Assembly (NCBI GenBank): GCA_030674185.1
Contig: CM060314.1
Location: forward strand, 18,736,087 to 18,800,086
Direction: 5' to 3'
Source: Monoplex corrugatus
Lineage: Eukaryota; Mollusca; Gastropoda; Littorinimorpha; Ranellidae
DNA length: 64,000 bases
Made by a program: the position numbers and the translations under genes
The notes under the pieces: generated by a model
Told to the model about the DNA's origin: nothing
What the model saw: only the letters and a program-made list of their open reading frames with translations
The model's database searches: none
Part shown: positions 33,300-64,000 of the stretch, piece by piece
How positions within the stretch are numbered: the stretch's first letter is position 1
Layout: every line of letters begins with the position of its first letter

Positions 33300-34860
33300 T
33301 GGCGTTCCTAACCCCCCCCCCCCCACACACACACATCACACACACACGGCGCGCATGCGCGCTTATACACAACCACACATGATGGAACAGTACGTATTCA
33401 TACTCTTTTAATCACTGGTTCGCCGTTTTGCACTAATTGCAAACCATTAACGAAACCGCCATTAATCACTAGCAGGACACCATATGTGTTCACTAGCAGG
33501 ACACCATATGTGTCAGTGGCCGTGGCAGTCCTGTCCATTCAGAGGGGACCAACTTTAATGGGGGTCACTGACCTCGCACTGACCTCTCCTTTATCGCAGC
33601 GTCAGGGGTCTCGCGTCCTTCAGTCTTCGTGCGCGCAACTCGTATAGCCTGGAGTAGATCTTCTGCCGGCTTTTTCTTTCTTTATTGTTTTAATCAGCTG
33701 ATGGGCCCGTAGGTGGTACTGGGGATCAGCCAGCTGACTCCAGACTCCTCAAAATTTCAGCAACAAACTACACAGGCGAGATATCCCATCCCACAGGCTT
33801 GTAGGATTTGTATGAATGCTTGTGACTTGTATTTTCTCTAATCATTCCACCCCCACCCCCTTCTCAGATACTTCACCCACAGCTGGCACTGTCGACTTTA
33901 TTCTGCTTTTGTTCGCGTCTATATCATGCAATGAATACGGCCGGTTCTCTTCCCCTATCCCCACCTCTACCTCCACTTCTTGTCAAGCTGGCATGGGGGC
34001 TTGATGGTCAGAGGAGTTGGCAGCGGCCATAGTCTCCTGCCATTCCATCTGATAGACTCGAAATGACCACCAGGGCAGTTAATGTGCGAGCGCCATTCTT
34101 GTCTGCGTTATGTTGTAAGGTACCGTGATTTGTTAGACGGCACCTTCAAAAGTGACTTCAGCACTCGAAGTTTTCGATATGGGTTACGCCATTCTTACCT
34201 CCTGTCTGAAAGACCTACCCCATAAGTGCAGAGACTAGGCTTAACTAGTCTATCCAGCGATACAAAACCATGTTCCGACATTCCATTGCTACTGATGGGC
34301 ACGCGATTCTGTTGGATCACACCCGACCACTGCAAAATGACTGGGCAGCAGTACTAAGAGTCTCAGAAAGGGTGTCCTAATGACAGCTCATAAACTGATA
34401 TTGGAACGTCTTTGAATCTACGTAAATTTACAGGCACTGAAGGTCAATACAGACAGAACAGATGGGTTTAGCTAAAGCCGAGCCGATTGAAACATGATTG
34501 GGAGAAAGGGAAGTGGGTGAGGAAACAGTGCCATTATAGACGGTGGGAAAATGGACAGCCTAGACGTATTGTGGGATAATATATATCATTGAGTAACTAA
34601 ACCCAAGGTCTTTACTGGTTGCTTTGGACAATCAAACTAGACTCTTTTCCTCTCTGTCCGTCTCTCTCAGCTACGCGTTGCCTTCTCAAACGAGGAAGGG
34701 CCACACGCACCGACAGGTCGACGTGTTAGGCCTATGTATGACGTATCAGTGCGCGCACGGCTGTCTGTCTTTGTGTGTGCGTGTGTCTGACGCTGGGAAT
34801 GGCTTACGTAGCAACTGTCCCCACTAACCAACCCACACTCTCACAAAGACAGCGCTTGCA
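33300..34860. other. Intergenic stretch, nothing recognised
   Basis: Contains a poly(C) run and CA-rich patch (33310-33345), a GC-alternating tract (GGCGCGCATGCGCGC, about 33348-33362) and a direct repeat of CACTAGCAGGACACCATATG at 33466-33510. No credible exon was found. Confidence 0.55.
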
Positions 34861-34975
34861 AAAAACAAAACAAACAAAAAAAAACCAACAACAAAACAAC
34901 CCCCCCCCAACACACAAGCAAGCAAACAAACAAACAAACAAACAAGCACACAAACAAACAAACAAACAAACACAA
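34860..34975. repeat. (CAAA)n microsatellite
   Basis: AAAC/CAAA repeats with a C9 run at about 34900-34908. Confidence 0.92.
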
Positions 34976-35009
34976 ATCTCATGAAATAATGTGATTGACA
35001 GATGCATCC

Positions 35010-36720
35010 ATATTAGTGATGGCTGTTTTTAAAAGTCCTTCGTAAGTGCAAAAGAATCCGTCGTTGATAAAAAACAGCATGATTTGAGAGTTTGATCCTT
35101 TCAAAGAATTTAGCATTAAAGGATAGCACAAACTTGAGTAGCTTACGTTGAACGCTGTCTGTCTCTATCTGTCTGTCTCTATCTGTCTGTCTGTCTCTCT
35201 CTGTCAACAAGCGTAAAAGTGATAATGGTGAATGGTTAAGATACCAAATCGTGACAGAGTGCCAGGCACGGCTGTCTATCAAGAAAAATTGAATTCAAAT
35301 TATTGAGGCTGATGGGCTTCCCGACTTGAATGTAGAAACTGATGCAGTGGGAATATCCCTAACTTAAAATCTTATTGTGTGTCGTGTTTGGGAGAAAAAT
35401 CCACAATTCAAACTATTGTAAATTGTGTTCAAGTTTAGTTCAAAAAGGAAATGATAAAGGTGGGTCTGAAAGAGAAATTATTTAAGTTACATCTGCTTTC
35501 CGGAAGTTGGGAGAATTAATTAAGTCAACCGTGTAACGGCTGAGAAAATTTGAGGGAGATTTCAGTTCAGTTCAGTTCAGTGTTTAATAGATCCTTTAAC
35601 CTCAGTTACGAGTTTAACCCCAGTTAGGACGTGGAGGATAACAGCAATTAAGTGAAAATCCAACAGGATCAGCTTGTGACATGAAGCAGCTGGTCTAACA
35701 GAAAAAGTACAAATGAAATTGTCCTACGACAGGATGTTAAAATGTTCAGAAGACATTTACACAATTTCAGAAACTCTAATAATTGCAAATGTGAAATGCG
35801 TAATAATAATCTAGTTGAGGATAATTATTGTACAAAAGCTGACAAATAGTTGAGTGATAGTTAACAAATGTTTCTTCTTTTCTTCATCTTCTTAAGGTCT
35901 TTATCCCTCCAGAAATGTTGAATATGTTCACACGGTACCAGCGAATATACGAGATTTAACACATTTTTTAAAAACTTAAAGTGACAGCATAATGGACATG
36001 TCACTTACCAGGAAGAAGATGGCAGCATGTCGACACTTACACATCAGTCAGGCACTAATAAGAGCAATGACCACACACCCTGTGCGTATATGTTATTCTT
36101 AAATCAACAGAAGCAAACACAAACAGTTTTCGTGTACAGACTTGATTAATAGATAAACATCAGTATCATCTGAAAAAACAACAACAAAACACAAAACAAT
36201 ACAAAACATAATGCGACATCAGTCATACCTGAAACACATGCGTTACGTTTTGTAAACACGTGCACCTGAGGCTGAAAAAAAAAAAAAACCCGACTTTTTC
36301 TGTTTATTTTTCATCATTATTCGATAAGGTGCACAAGGTTATTTGTGCAGACAGTGTAAACGCGAAATGTGATAAAATGATATGACAGCACTGAGATTTG
36401 ATGTTTTGATGACCACTACCCTCCCCGCAGCAGGCCCTCCACTTCCTCGTGCAGTTCACTTCCCATGTTGTGATGTCCTGCAGCATGAACATGTATGGGG
36501 GTCAATGAACTTTTAATGCATCAGTAAAAACAGGATAACATTCCACTCATGGTTGATATGGTTGTCATTCTGGTGCCGATATAGACACACATTGTCAAAG
36601 GTATTGAACTTCCAGGTGGTCTAAGCACTGGTCTGGAACCATAGGTAAGAGAGCAAGGTGGGTGGTCATTGTGGCCTGGCACCTCATCTGGGCCCACTAG
36701 GTCGACTTTGGTTTTGAAGA
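35010..36720. other. Intergenic stretch, nothing recognised
   Basis: AT-rich sequence with a TCTGTCTGTCTC tract near 35155-35205 and (CAGTT)n at 35563-35580. No gene, RNA or element with definable ends. Confidence 0.55.
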
Positions 36721-36734
36721 TAGATGTGAATTTT

Positions 36735-36842
36735 AATTATGCAAATCATATGCAAATTAGGTGATTTGCATAAATTATGATAATGAGCTCCATATCGAGG
36801 CTGATCACGTGACCGGTTTCTTTGGTCTTGCCGCCATCTTCA
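36735..36842 (+). promoter_or_regulatory. Candidate promoter of the ATRX-like gene: octamers, E-box, YY1-like site
   Basis: Three perfect POU octamers lie within 33 bp: ATGCAAAT at 36739-36746 and 36750-36757, and ATTTGCAT at 36764-36771. A palindromic E-box TCACGTGA follows at about 36805-36812. GCCGCCATCTT at 36830-36840 matches the YY1 consensus commonly found at or just after start sites. A donor-like CACAAG|GTGGGT follows at 36905, and then a CpG-rich stretch. Assignment to the ATRX-like gene is by position and strand only. Confidence 0.45.
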
Positions 36843-36905
36843 GTACGAGGAGTGTTTTCATCACCGGCATCCCGATTTTTGGACGACCTATTTTATTCAC
36901 ACAAG
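36835..36905 (+). other. Candidate 5' untranslated exon of the ATRX-like gene
   Basis: The YY1-like site could mark the start region and CACACAAG|GTGGGT (36898-36911) a donor. The first coding exon at 43088 opens with an acceptor (tctttactgtgacag) just seven bases before its ATG, so at least one upstream non-coding exon is required. Transcript data would be needed to fix it. Confidence 0.35.
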
Positions 36906-37204
36906 GTGGGTGCTTCTAATATACGAATTCGGAACGCGCCACGATCAGTGTACGTAAAAACAAACAGCACGTGGCTGACAAAACTGTAGCAGTATCGCGA
37001 TCGACGCTCTGTCTCGCCGTTTGGCTTTTCGCGGAAAGGTTTGCAGACGCACTCTGTTCTCGCGCTGTGTGCTGGAGGGGGGTAAAATCTATTTTTGGAA
37101 CTGGCGCAGATGCCGCATAACAGTTCAAACCCGCTGATCCAAAACAATGGTTTCTAGCTTTCTCACAGTCTGAGGAGACAGCGTCAGAATTGTTCATTTT
37201 TTCG

Positions 37205-38000
37205 GCAACATTACAGTAGGTCTACTTTGTCTCTGTTAATGTTATTCGTGCATTTTGATTTAAGAACAGAGGAAATGGCGAAGACCAGGCAGAGAGGAGG
37301 GAATGATGGAGGGTAGGACTAGGGGTTTCGGGAGTAATTTTTTCCCCTCTGGGTGGCTTGTCGAGCCATGGTGAAAGCCCTGGCATTGATTTCACAGCTG
37401 ACAGATGTTAGGGAGTGATCGCAGACCTTGAGATGAAAAAAAAAACCCAAAAAAACTTTGATGGTGGAACTGGAAGCAGTTTCCAAGATCTTGTCGTCTC
37501 TGGTTTTGGTGTGATGTTATTGGCAAATGTTGGTGGAGCGCATACGGAATTGTCCCAATGTGACGAATCAATCTTGAACTTATTCCAAAGGGCCATGATG
37601 CAGCAGTGCTGTGTAATAACATGTAATGTTGATTGATGTCAGTTGCATCACTGTCAATCATCTGTTCAGTTGGACTGCTGCAGTGACTGAATGAGTGTGA
37701 CAAGAAAATTCAAAAAGATGCTGGGTTTATTTAGGCCTGTATTAGTGTAATTTTTTTTCATAAAGATTTTTTTTACTTTCAGTTTCCAAACCATGGCAGT
37801 ATCCATGCAGTCATAAGTTACAGTATCGGTGGTGTAGAATGGAGGTAAGTCCATCACATTCTACTGTTGTAAAAGTCTATACAGTCCTGATGAAAAGCAT
37901 AATCATGTTGAAAGCTTGAGAGACCAGAGAGTGCCACATGTTCCAGTGCTGCTTATCTGCATATTTAGTTTTATGTTGTGATAATTATATGTGACAGTGC
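37205..38000. other. Intronic/intergenic stretch, nothing recognised
   Basis: No credible exon. Short frames at 37392-37857 on both strands lack family resemblance. Confidence 0.5.
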
Positions 38001-38139
38001 GTTAGTCATGCATAAACTGGTAGTCCAGTATACTTGCATACACATAGATATAATAATACAAGTACAATACACATAATCGTGTGCTCAAGCATGCTTTCTG
38101 ATACGCACACGTGCACACAATACAAACACATGTGCTTGC

Positions 38140-38140
<1 letters not shown>

Positions 38141-38223
<83 letters not shown>

Positions 38224-38250
38224 GCACACACATACGCACACACACACACA
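38141..38250. repeat. (CA)n microsatellite
   Basis: About 80 bp pure CA plus interrupted flanks. Confidence 0.97.
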
Positions 38251-38799
38251 CTAAACACACGTGTGCACATGTGTGGTCTGTTTGTGTCTTGCCTCTTACA
38301 GTTTAATCCTGCCATTCTTTTTGCATCCAGTTTGTAGTAAACTTGGCGAGACAAGCTTATTTGCGAACTGCAGAAAAAATAAGCTGCTCTGGCATCAGCA
38401 GTTGAGACAGTTATACCTGCACTGATTGTTAAGGGCAGAGTGAAACGTATCATATAAATGCATTTTTAAACTCAATTCCCTCACAGTCATGCCAGGGTGA
38501 AACTGTCCTATAAATGCTCACTAAACTCTACATCTCCACCCAGGACTGTGTGAGTGAAACTATTAACATGTGAATGCTTCCTAAACCCTTCTTTCTCACA
38601 CACAGAACAGAGCGAACCTATCATATAATTTCTTGCTAGACTGTACTCCCTCATACAGAGAACAGAATAAAACTATTATCATACAAATGCTTGCTGATCT
38701 GTACTGTCTTACAAGGACAGAATCAGACTGTTTCCTCTTTTTTTCTTCTGCTGCTTCTACCAGTAGGTATCATGGGGAGACGGAGACAACAGTCAAGTT

Positions 38800-40890
38800 T
38801 GAGATGGGCTGCCTCTGTGACTAATAGGCCATGAACATAGTCTCTGACATGCCTTTGATCCAGGGTCTGTGAGGTTGTCCTGCTCAGATTGTAGATAATC
38901 TGTGATTGCAGGCTCTGAAAGTTGATTGGTCAGTGAGCATTCTGATCATGTGGCCAAGCCATTTGACCTGGCAGTGCTGATGGGCTGGTGTTGCTCCCAT
39001 CATTTCCTGTATGATCTCATATCTTATCATGTCTCTTTGCATTTTGTTTGCTACTGTGCAGAGACAATTCATTTCACAGAGCGGTTATTCTTTTTTTCCA
39101 GGGCTTTTGATAGTGTCCATGTCTGGCACTGGTACATCAGGGTTGGCAGAAAGATTGTGTTAATCAGCTGGGTTTTGATCTGCATGGATTAATTGGGGGG
39201 GTTTTCAAATGGGGAGCAAGCTGGAGCAAGCTGACATTGTCGGTCTTTAGTTTCCTGGTCTCCATCTCCCTGTTGAGTGTGCCATCTTCTGTGAAAATGC
39301 TGTCCAGGTACTTGAACGCTCTTGTCTGATGGAGTGATAATCATAATTCATTGATGTTGATGTTCAGAGTTCCTGGTTTTCTGTTCACTGTCATGTTTTT
39401 GCAATGCTGATCCACATCGGCACCTGTCATGGTCTTCGTGTTTTCAGGTTTGTCACATGCTCTGGCAGCTGTTGCTGGTCTTCGTTTATAAGGCCCTGAT
39501 CACCAGCGAATTTATAATGCCCTGATCACCAGCGAAAAGTAGTTTATTCAACATGTCCATACTGGGCTTTGCCTGTCTTGTAATCTTCTCCATGTGTACA
39601 TTAAAGAACAGTGATGATAGATCATACCTTGTCTCACCCCTGATGTTATATCGACCCAACTTGTCAGTCCAGTGGGAATCCTCACAGTGCTCTTGTTGTT
39701 CTTATTGCTCTGATGTTGTCTAGAGTTGTTCCCTGAGGTTGTAATCTTCAAGGACTTTCCATAGTTTTTCTTTGTTGACCCAATCAAATGCCTTTTCTTG
39801 ATCCATGAAGACAAGATGTAAGTCTCTGTTATATTCCGTTGCCTTTTCATTGACCTGTCTGAGGGCAAAGACTGCATCAGTGCATCCTCTGCCCTTTCTA
39901 AAGCCACACTGGAACCTCATCTGTTGTTCTCGGATCTTGGCATACATCTCTCCAACATGGTTTACAACTGTTAAGTGCAACAGTCCTGACTTTAGTTCCC
40001 TCCTCCTTCCAAATTGGCACAACCACCACCCTCTCCAGCCATCTGGGACTTCTCTGGATTTCCAGGCCTTCTCAGAGAACTTTGTCAGCCATTGGATGCC
40101 TGTTTCGTTGCAGGTGATTATAGCTTCTGTTGTCATTCCATCTGCTGTTGTTGCTTTATTCCTTGGGCTGGTCTTAACTTTCAGAGTGCATGCTTTATTC
40201 CTTGGGCTGGTCTTAACTTTCAGAGTGCATGGTTCTTATTCTTGATGCCTGGGGGAGTACTGGATTTGCTCTTGCTGGTTTCCCAGTGGGTTGAGGAGCT
40301 GCTGGAAATATTCTTCCCATCTAGAGATCCTTGATCGGACAGTCTTCATATAGTGGGTTACCATCTTTTTCATTGATGGCTGTTGTGGGGATCAAACTTC
40401 AAAGGGCTTGTCTCACATTCTCATTGCTTTCATATTTTTGTGAAAGTCTCAGTTCAGACAGGTCTTCATGTACTTCCACCATGATTTGTCTTCGGATGCC
40501 TGAAACACATGCTTGCACAGTTGCCAATGTGTATTTCACATAGTCTTCTTCTGTTTTACACTCTTGTGTAGCCTCTTTTTTTCTGCACAGCTTCCTTCAC
40601 AGTGTCATTCCACCAAGCAGTCACCATTCTCCTTCATCTTCCTTTCATCTTTTTATTAACTGTTCTTCCAGGTTCTCCAGGAGTGCTGTTTTGAATGTTG
40701 TCCAGATCTCTTCCACACTTCTGCCATCTGTGTTGATGTTCTGCAGCTTTTCCTTGACTTCTTTCTGCACCTTCTACCTGATTTCCTCCTCTTGCAGCTT
40801 CCTCAGGTTGTTCTGCTCTTCTGATGTCTTCTTTCAGCTTGCATATGTCTGTATGTTTGTTTTCCAGTTCCAGTCTGTTTTCCATCTTGA
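38800..40890 (-). mobile_element. LINE ORF2 remnant (endonuclease-RT type), about 2 kb
   Basis: Minus-strand landmarks in order: WWNDTVKEAVQKKR (about 40580-40620), MAGEGGGCANLEGG near 40020, FQCGFRKGRGCTDAVFALRQ and VFMDQEKAFDWVNKEKLW near 39770-39920 (RT motifs 2 and A), TSWVDITSGVRQG near 39620-39660 (motif B), and WLGHMIRM near 38950-38970 (C-terminal tail). Several frameshifts and stops are present. A 38-bp segment containing CTTGGGCTGGTCTTAACTTT is duplicated in tandem at 40155-40230. It lies upstream of the ATRX-like coding exons in antisense. Confidence 0.82.
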
Positions 40891-41559
40891 TCTGTGTTTC
40901 TGTTTATTTATTTATTTTTTTAGGCTTGGTAGGCCTGTTGAAGCTTCACCAGAGCCTCGTTAGCTGGTCAATTCAGGGTAATCCAGGTTGGTCTTCATGG
41001 CTGCCGTAATGGTCATGTAGGTACACTATGCCATCCTTCTTCCAGCCAGGCAATCCCGTACTTTGCCCGTGTCCATGATCTCCCATGATAGTGGAAAAGG
41101 GGTTGGATTAATAAAATTATTATCACATACAAACTTATGGTTGCTGAGCTGTACTCTATTAATGTATTATGCACTCACAAAACAGAGTGAAATCATCATC
41201 CAATAAATTATTGTTAAACTATACTCCCTCACATTTGTTCAGATCTTTGCCAAGTAATTCTTGCATTTTTTCCTTTACAAAATTCCCCATTTCATTTATT
41301 TGAAATCAAGCAAAATTATCGTGCATCTGTGTGAAGATAATGGGATTTCTTTTTTTTTCAAGTGAGGGGTTAGGAAAAAATGTGCTGTTTGTCTTGTTGA
41401 TCATCATTATTTAAGTCTAAAAGAGTTTGGAAATAGATGTTTGGTACTGCATATGACTGAAGGAGTTGGAATGCCAAAACCCGCTTCTGATTATGGAATA
41501 AATGTGAAAGATCACGTTTTATGTGTTGGATGATGTAGTCTTCCAAAGGGTGTGAACCC

Positions 41560-41722
41560 AAGGGGACACACACAGACGAACACACATACATATGTGTGTA
41601 CACACACATTGCACACACACACATGCACGCACGAATGGGCGCACATTGCACACATGTATGCACACACGCAAGCACATGCATACACGCGCGCACACACACA
41701 CACACACACGCATTTACACACA
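41560..41722. repeat. Interrupted (CA)n microsatellite
   Basis: CA-rich stretch with ATGCACGC-like interruptions. Confidence 0.93.
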
Positions 41723-41849
41723 CAAGCAACACTCACAAAACCAACAAAAGAACATCAGGCAAAGTGAAACCACAATTTGGCTTAATTCATTGTTGTGCCA
41801 TTGGTTTATTTCCCCAGGTTGAAACCACAAGCAGTTCATCACGTAGGTG

Positions 41850-43087
41850 AGTAACTAGGATAAAAAATGCATAAACTTTAAAGATAGCAGTCGGAAAGAT
41901 CCCGTATAATTTACTAGTCATCTGCTATGCTTTTTGACTTGCAGTACACATTTGTATCATGAGTATTTGAGTAGTTGCATGGTGTTGGCCTGTATTATGA
42001 TGATTATAAAATGTTGCACATTTTCAGTTTCACAATACACTGAACACTGGTTCTTAGTAGGTACACAGTTTGCTCTTACTATTTTTCGGGTGTTACACAG
42101 GCATGATGAGTGTCTTAGATACAGAACTCTATGAACAAACAAATACATATTGCTGATGAAACTAACTACCTGACCAATAACCAACCAATCACCTGAGCAA
42201 CCAGTCACTCAAGCAACCAACAAATCATTGACCCTTAACTTCTGTCCACTTATAACGAAGGAGAGATATTCAGATATTTCAGTCCAAACTTGTTCAACTG
42301 AAAAATTGCATTTATAAAATAAAGGAAGCTTCAGTAAATGTTTACTTGCATAATACTGCACGTATTTTATTCGTTTTACTTTGTATAACTGTAAAACAAA
42401 ACATTGGAAAAAATAGTTTATCTTTTTTCTCCCATAAATGCTGTTTGTAAAATTTTGGTTTTCCTGTTAAAACATTGGAAAATGAGACATTTTGTCTTTT
42501 TTTCTCCTGGTGAATTCAGTTGGTACAATTTTGATTTTGTTGTTCAAACTTGGTGTTAAATTGATCTGATTAGATTATGCCTTACACTCCCAATGATGTC
42601 AGTAGCTGCTATTCAGGCTGGGTCTTCGCGTCTCATATTGTCAACATTGAACATTTGATAATTATATTCTCCATTCATTATCCTACAATGAATTGCATAT
42701 ATATAGTATTCTTATATATCTTTTTAAACATTATTCTGACTTTTGTGTGTGTATGTGTGTTTGTGTTTCCTTTTTGCAGAAATTACAGACAAGTGTGAAG
42801 TCAAAGCATTACGTTATTTTGTCTGTTAGATTGATTGGAAGGTTGTTTTTTTTTCAGACTTGTTTTACATATTTTACAGAAAAGACATAGACATTATTTT
42901 ATTAGCAAAGCATATTATAAATGAAGAAAATGTACATCTAACTAAATCAGTGTAAAGCATGCATGAATCATGCACACATACAGAGACATATTGTTGACTT
43001 GTGATGCCGACATATATAAAAATACATAAAGACGCAGACACAGGTTGTTGAAGTTTTGCCACTTACAGCTTGTCTTTACTGTGACAG
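41850..43087. other. Non-coding stretch before the first coding exon
   Basis: Probably 5' intron of the ATRX-like gene. A TTTTGTGTGTGTATGTGTG patch lies near 42740-42765. No exon was identified. Confidence 0.5.
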
Positions 43088-43094
43088 AAAAAAC

Positions 43095-63305
<20,211 letters not shown>

Positions 63306-63394
63306 GTAATTTATTTTGCAATGTTTATGTTTTAAGTCTGTTTAGAAAATTGTTTTGAAATTCGCAGTGTATATAGCATGAATAATCATTCGGT

Positions 63395-63775
63395 CTTATA
63401 CGAGGTCTGGGTGGGTGTGATAGTCAAGTATGTAAACATTGGACTACTAATCATTAAGTTATGGGTTTGATCTCCCTTGACATCTCCACCTGGTAGATAA
63501 AAGGTGGGTATTTTTCTGATCTCCCATGTCAACAAGTGTGCCGACGTGCCAGTGCCTAGTCCGCCTTCATGTGTATACGCATGCGGAATATCACATATGC
63601 ATGTTACAGATCCTATAAGTCAAGTCAATGGTGCCTTGTGGAAACATAAAAACATCCAGCATGCATGGTCTTCGAATATGCAGTATACAACATACTGTCT
63701 GCAGGCAAAAACAGTCGGCATACATGCATCTGAGAAAAGTGAGAATGCTTATTGAAAATAGTCTGGAGTTTGTTC
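63395..63775 (+). mobile_element. tRNA-headed SINE (copy 2 of the 6455-6805 family)
   Basis: The degenerate tRNA head has GATAGTCAAGTATGTAAACA and a B-box-like GGGTTTGATCTCCC (63465-63478). The body contains AAGTGTGCCGACGTGCCAGT, GTATACGCATGCGGAATATC and GTTACAGATCCTATAAGTCA, then GGAAACATAAAAACATCCAG. Shared block order with the minus-strand copy at 6455-6805. No coding meaning for the frames here. Confidence 0.75.
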
Positions 63776-64000
63776 AAGAGGGACTCATCATACCGAACCA
63801 GTTTCATATACATTCCATGCGAATCTACCAGCAGTTTTCTGCCACACTCCTGAAGCCTGCGCAAAACCCTGTGTGCTGAAGTGGGGAAGAAAGGAGAGGG
63901 CAATTGGACTTAGAAAACACAGACATCACCAGAATGATTGGAGCATTAAGATGGACAGTAAGAATGGGATTGATCTTGAAACATGAGATCACAAGTTCAT

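Noticed and set aside
43056..43094. ATRX-like start at the upstream ATG (MPLTACLYCDRKN...)
   Set aside because: This stretch is the pyrimidine tract and acceptor of the first coding exon (CTTGTCTTTACTGTGACAG).

Overview
This is a window of animal nuclear DNA, most likely from a gastropod mollusc. Host genes are split into many short exons with GT-AG introns. The introns hold (CA)n, (TC)n and (TA)n microsatellites, tRNA-headed SINEs, decayed non-LTR retrotransposons and DNA transposons. No bacterial operon structure, rRNA or CRISPR array is visible. The gastropod assignment is an inference from repeat style and from the two recognisable genes; the species cannot be named.

Layout. Positions 1-2260 are the 3' part of a broken non-LTR retrotransposon (reverse transcriptase, RNase H, CCHC-like tail). 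Positions 3377-4520 hold two candidate 3'-terminal exons of unrecognised plus-strand sequence separated by a minisatellite. Positions 7533-26894 (minus strand) hold a complete SLAIN-family gene in nine coding exons. All phases agree, giving 483 codons from the N-terminal coiled coil to the conserved C-terminal motif [15 protein letters not shown] proteins are microtubule plus-end regulators. Its introns contain LINE and SINE remnants, a TTAA-flanked piggyBac derivative, and a 53-bp minisatellite built on the 5' splice site of exon 7.

Positions 27-36.7 kb are intergenic: weak retroelement remnants, a 56-bp minisatellite and microsatellites. From about 36.73 kb a plus-strand promoter region (three POU octamers, an E-box and a YY1-like motif) precedes the 5' part of an ATRX-like chromatin gene. 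Nine coding exons lie between 43095 and 63305: a short N-terminus, a complete-looking ADD zinc domain, then very long lysine/glutamate-rich exons. The window ends before any SNF2 helicase motif. The ADD exon at 54805-54994 carries an apparent one-base insertion that breaks an otherwise consistent frame.

The most striking element is a 5.7-kb DNA transposon at 44767-50439, antisense inside the second coding intron of the ATRX-like gene. It has 36-bp terminal inverted repeats matching at 35 positions and flanking TA dinucleotides. It carries a four-exon gene whose product I recognise as the DUF7869 type, a family common in invertebrate genomes. The copy looks dead or mis-sequenced: three homopolymer indels and a GT-to-AT donor change.

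A second pattern recurs. Three minisatellites (about 3940-4380, 11330-12240 and 54000-54265) each include an adjacent exon-intron boundary, so that splice-site-like motifs are amplified in tandem. SLAIN (minus) and the ATRX-like gene (plus) are divergently transcribed from promoters about 10 kb apart.
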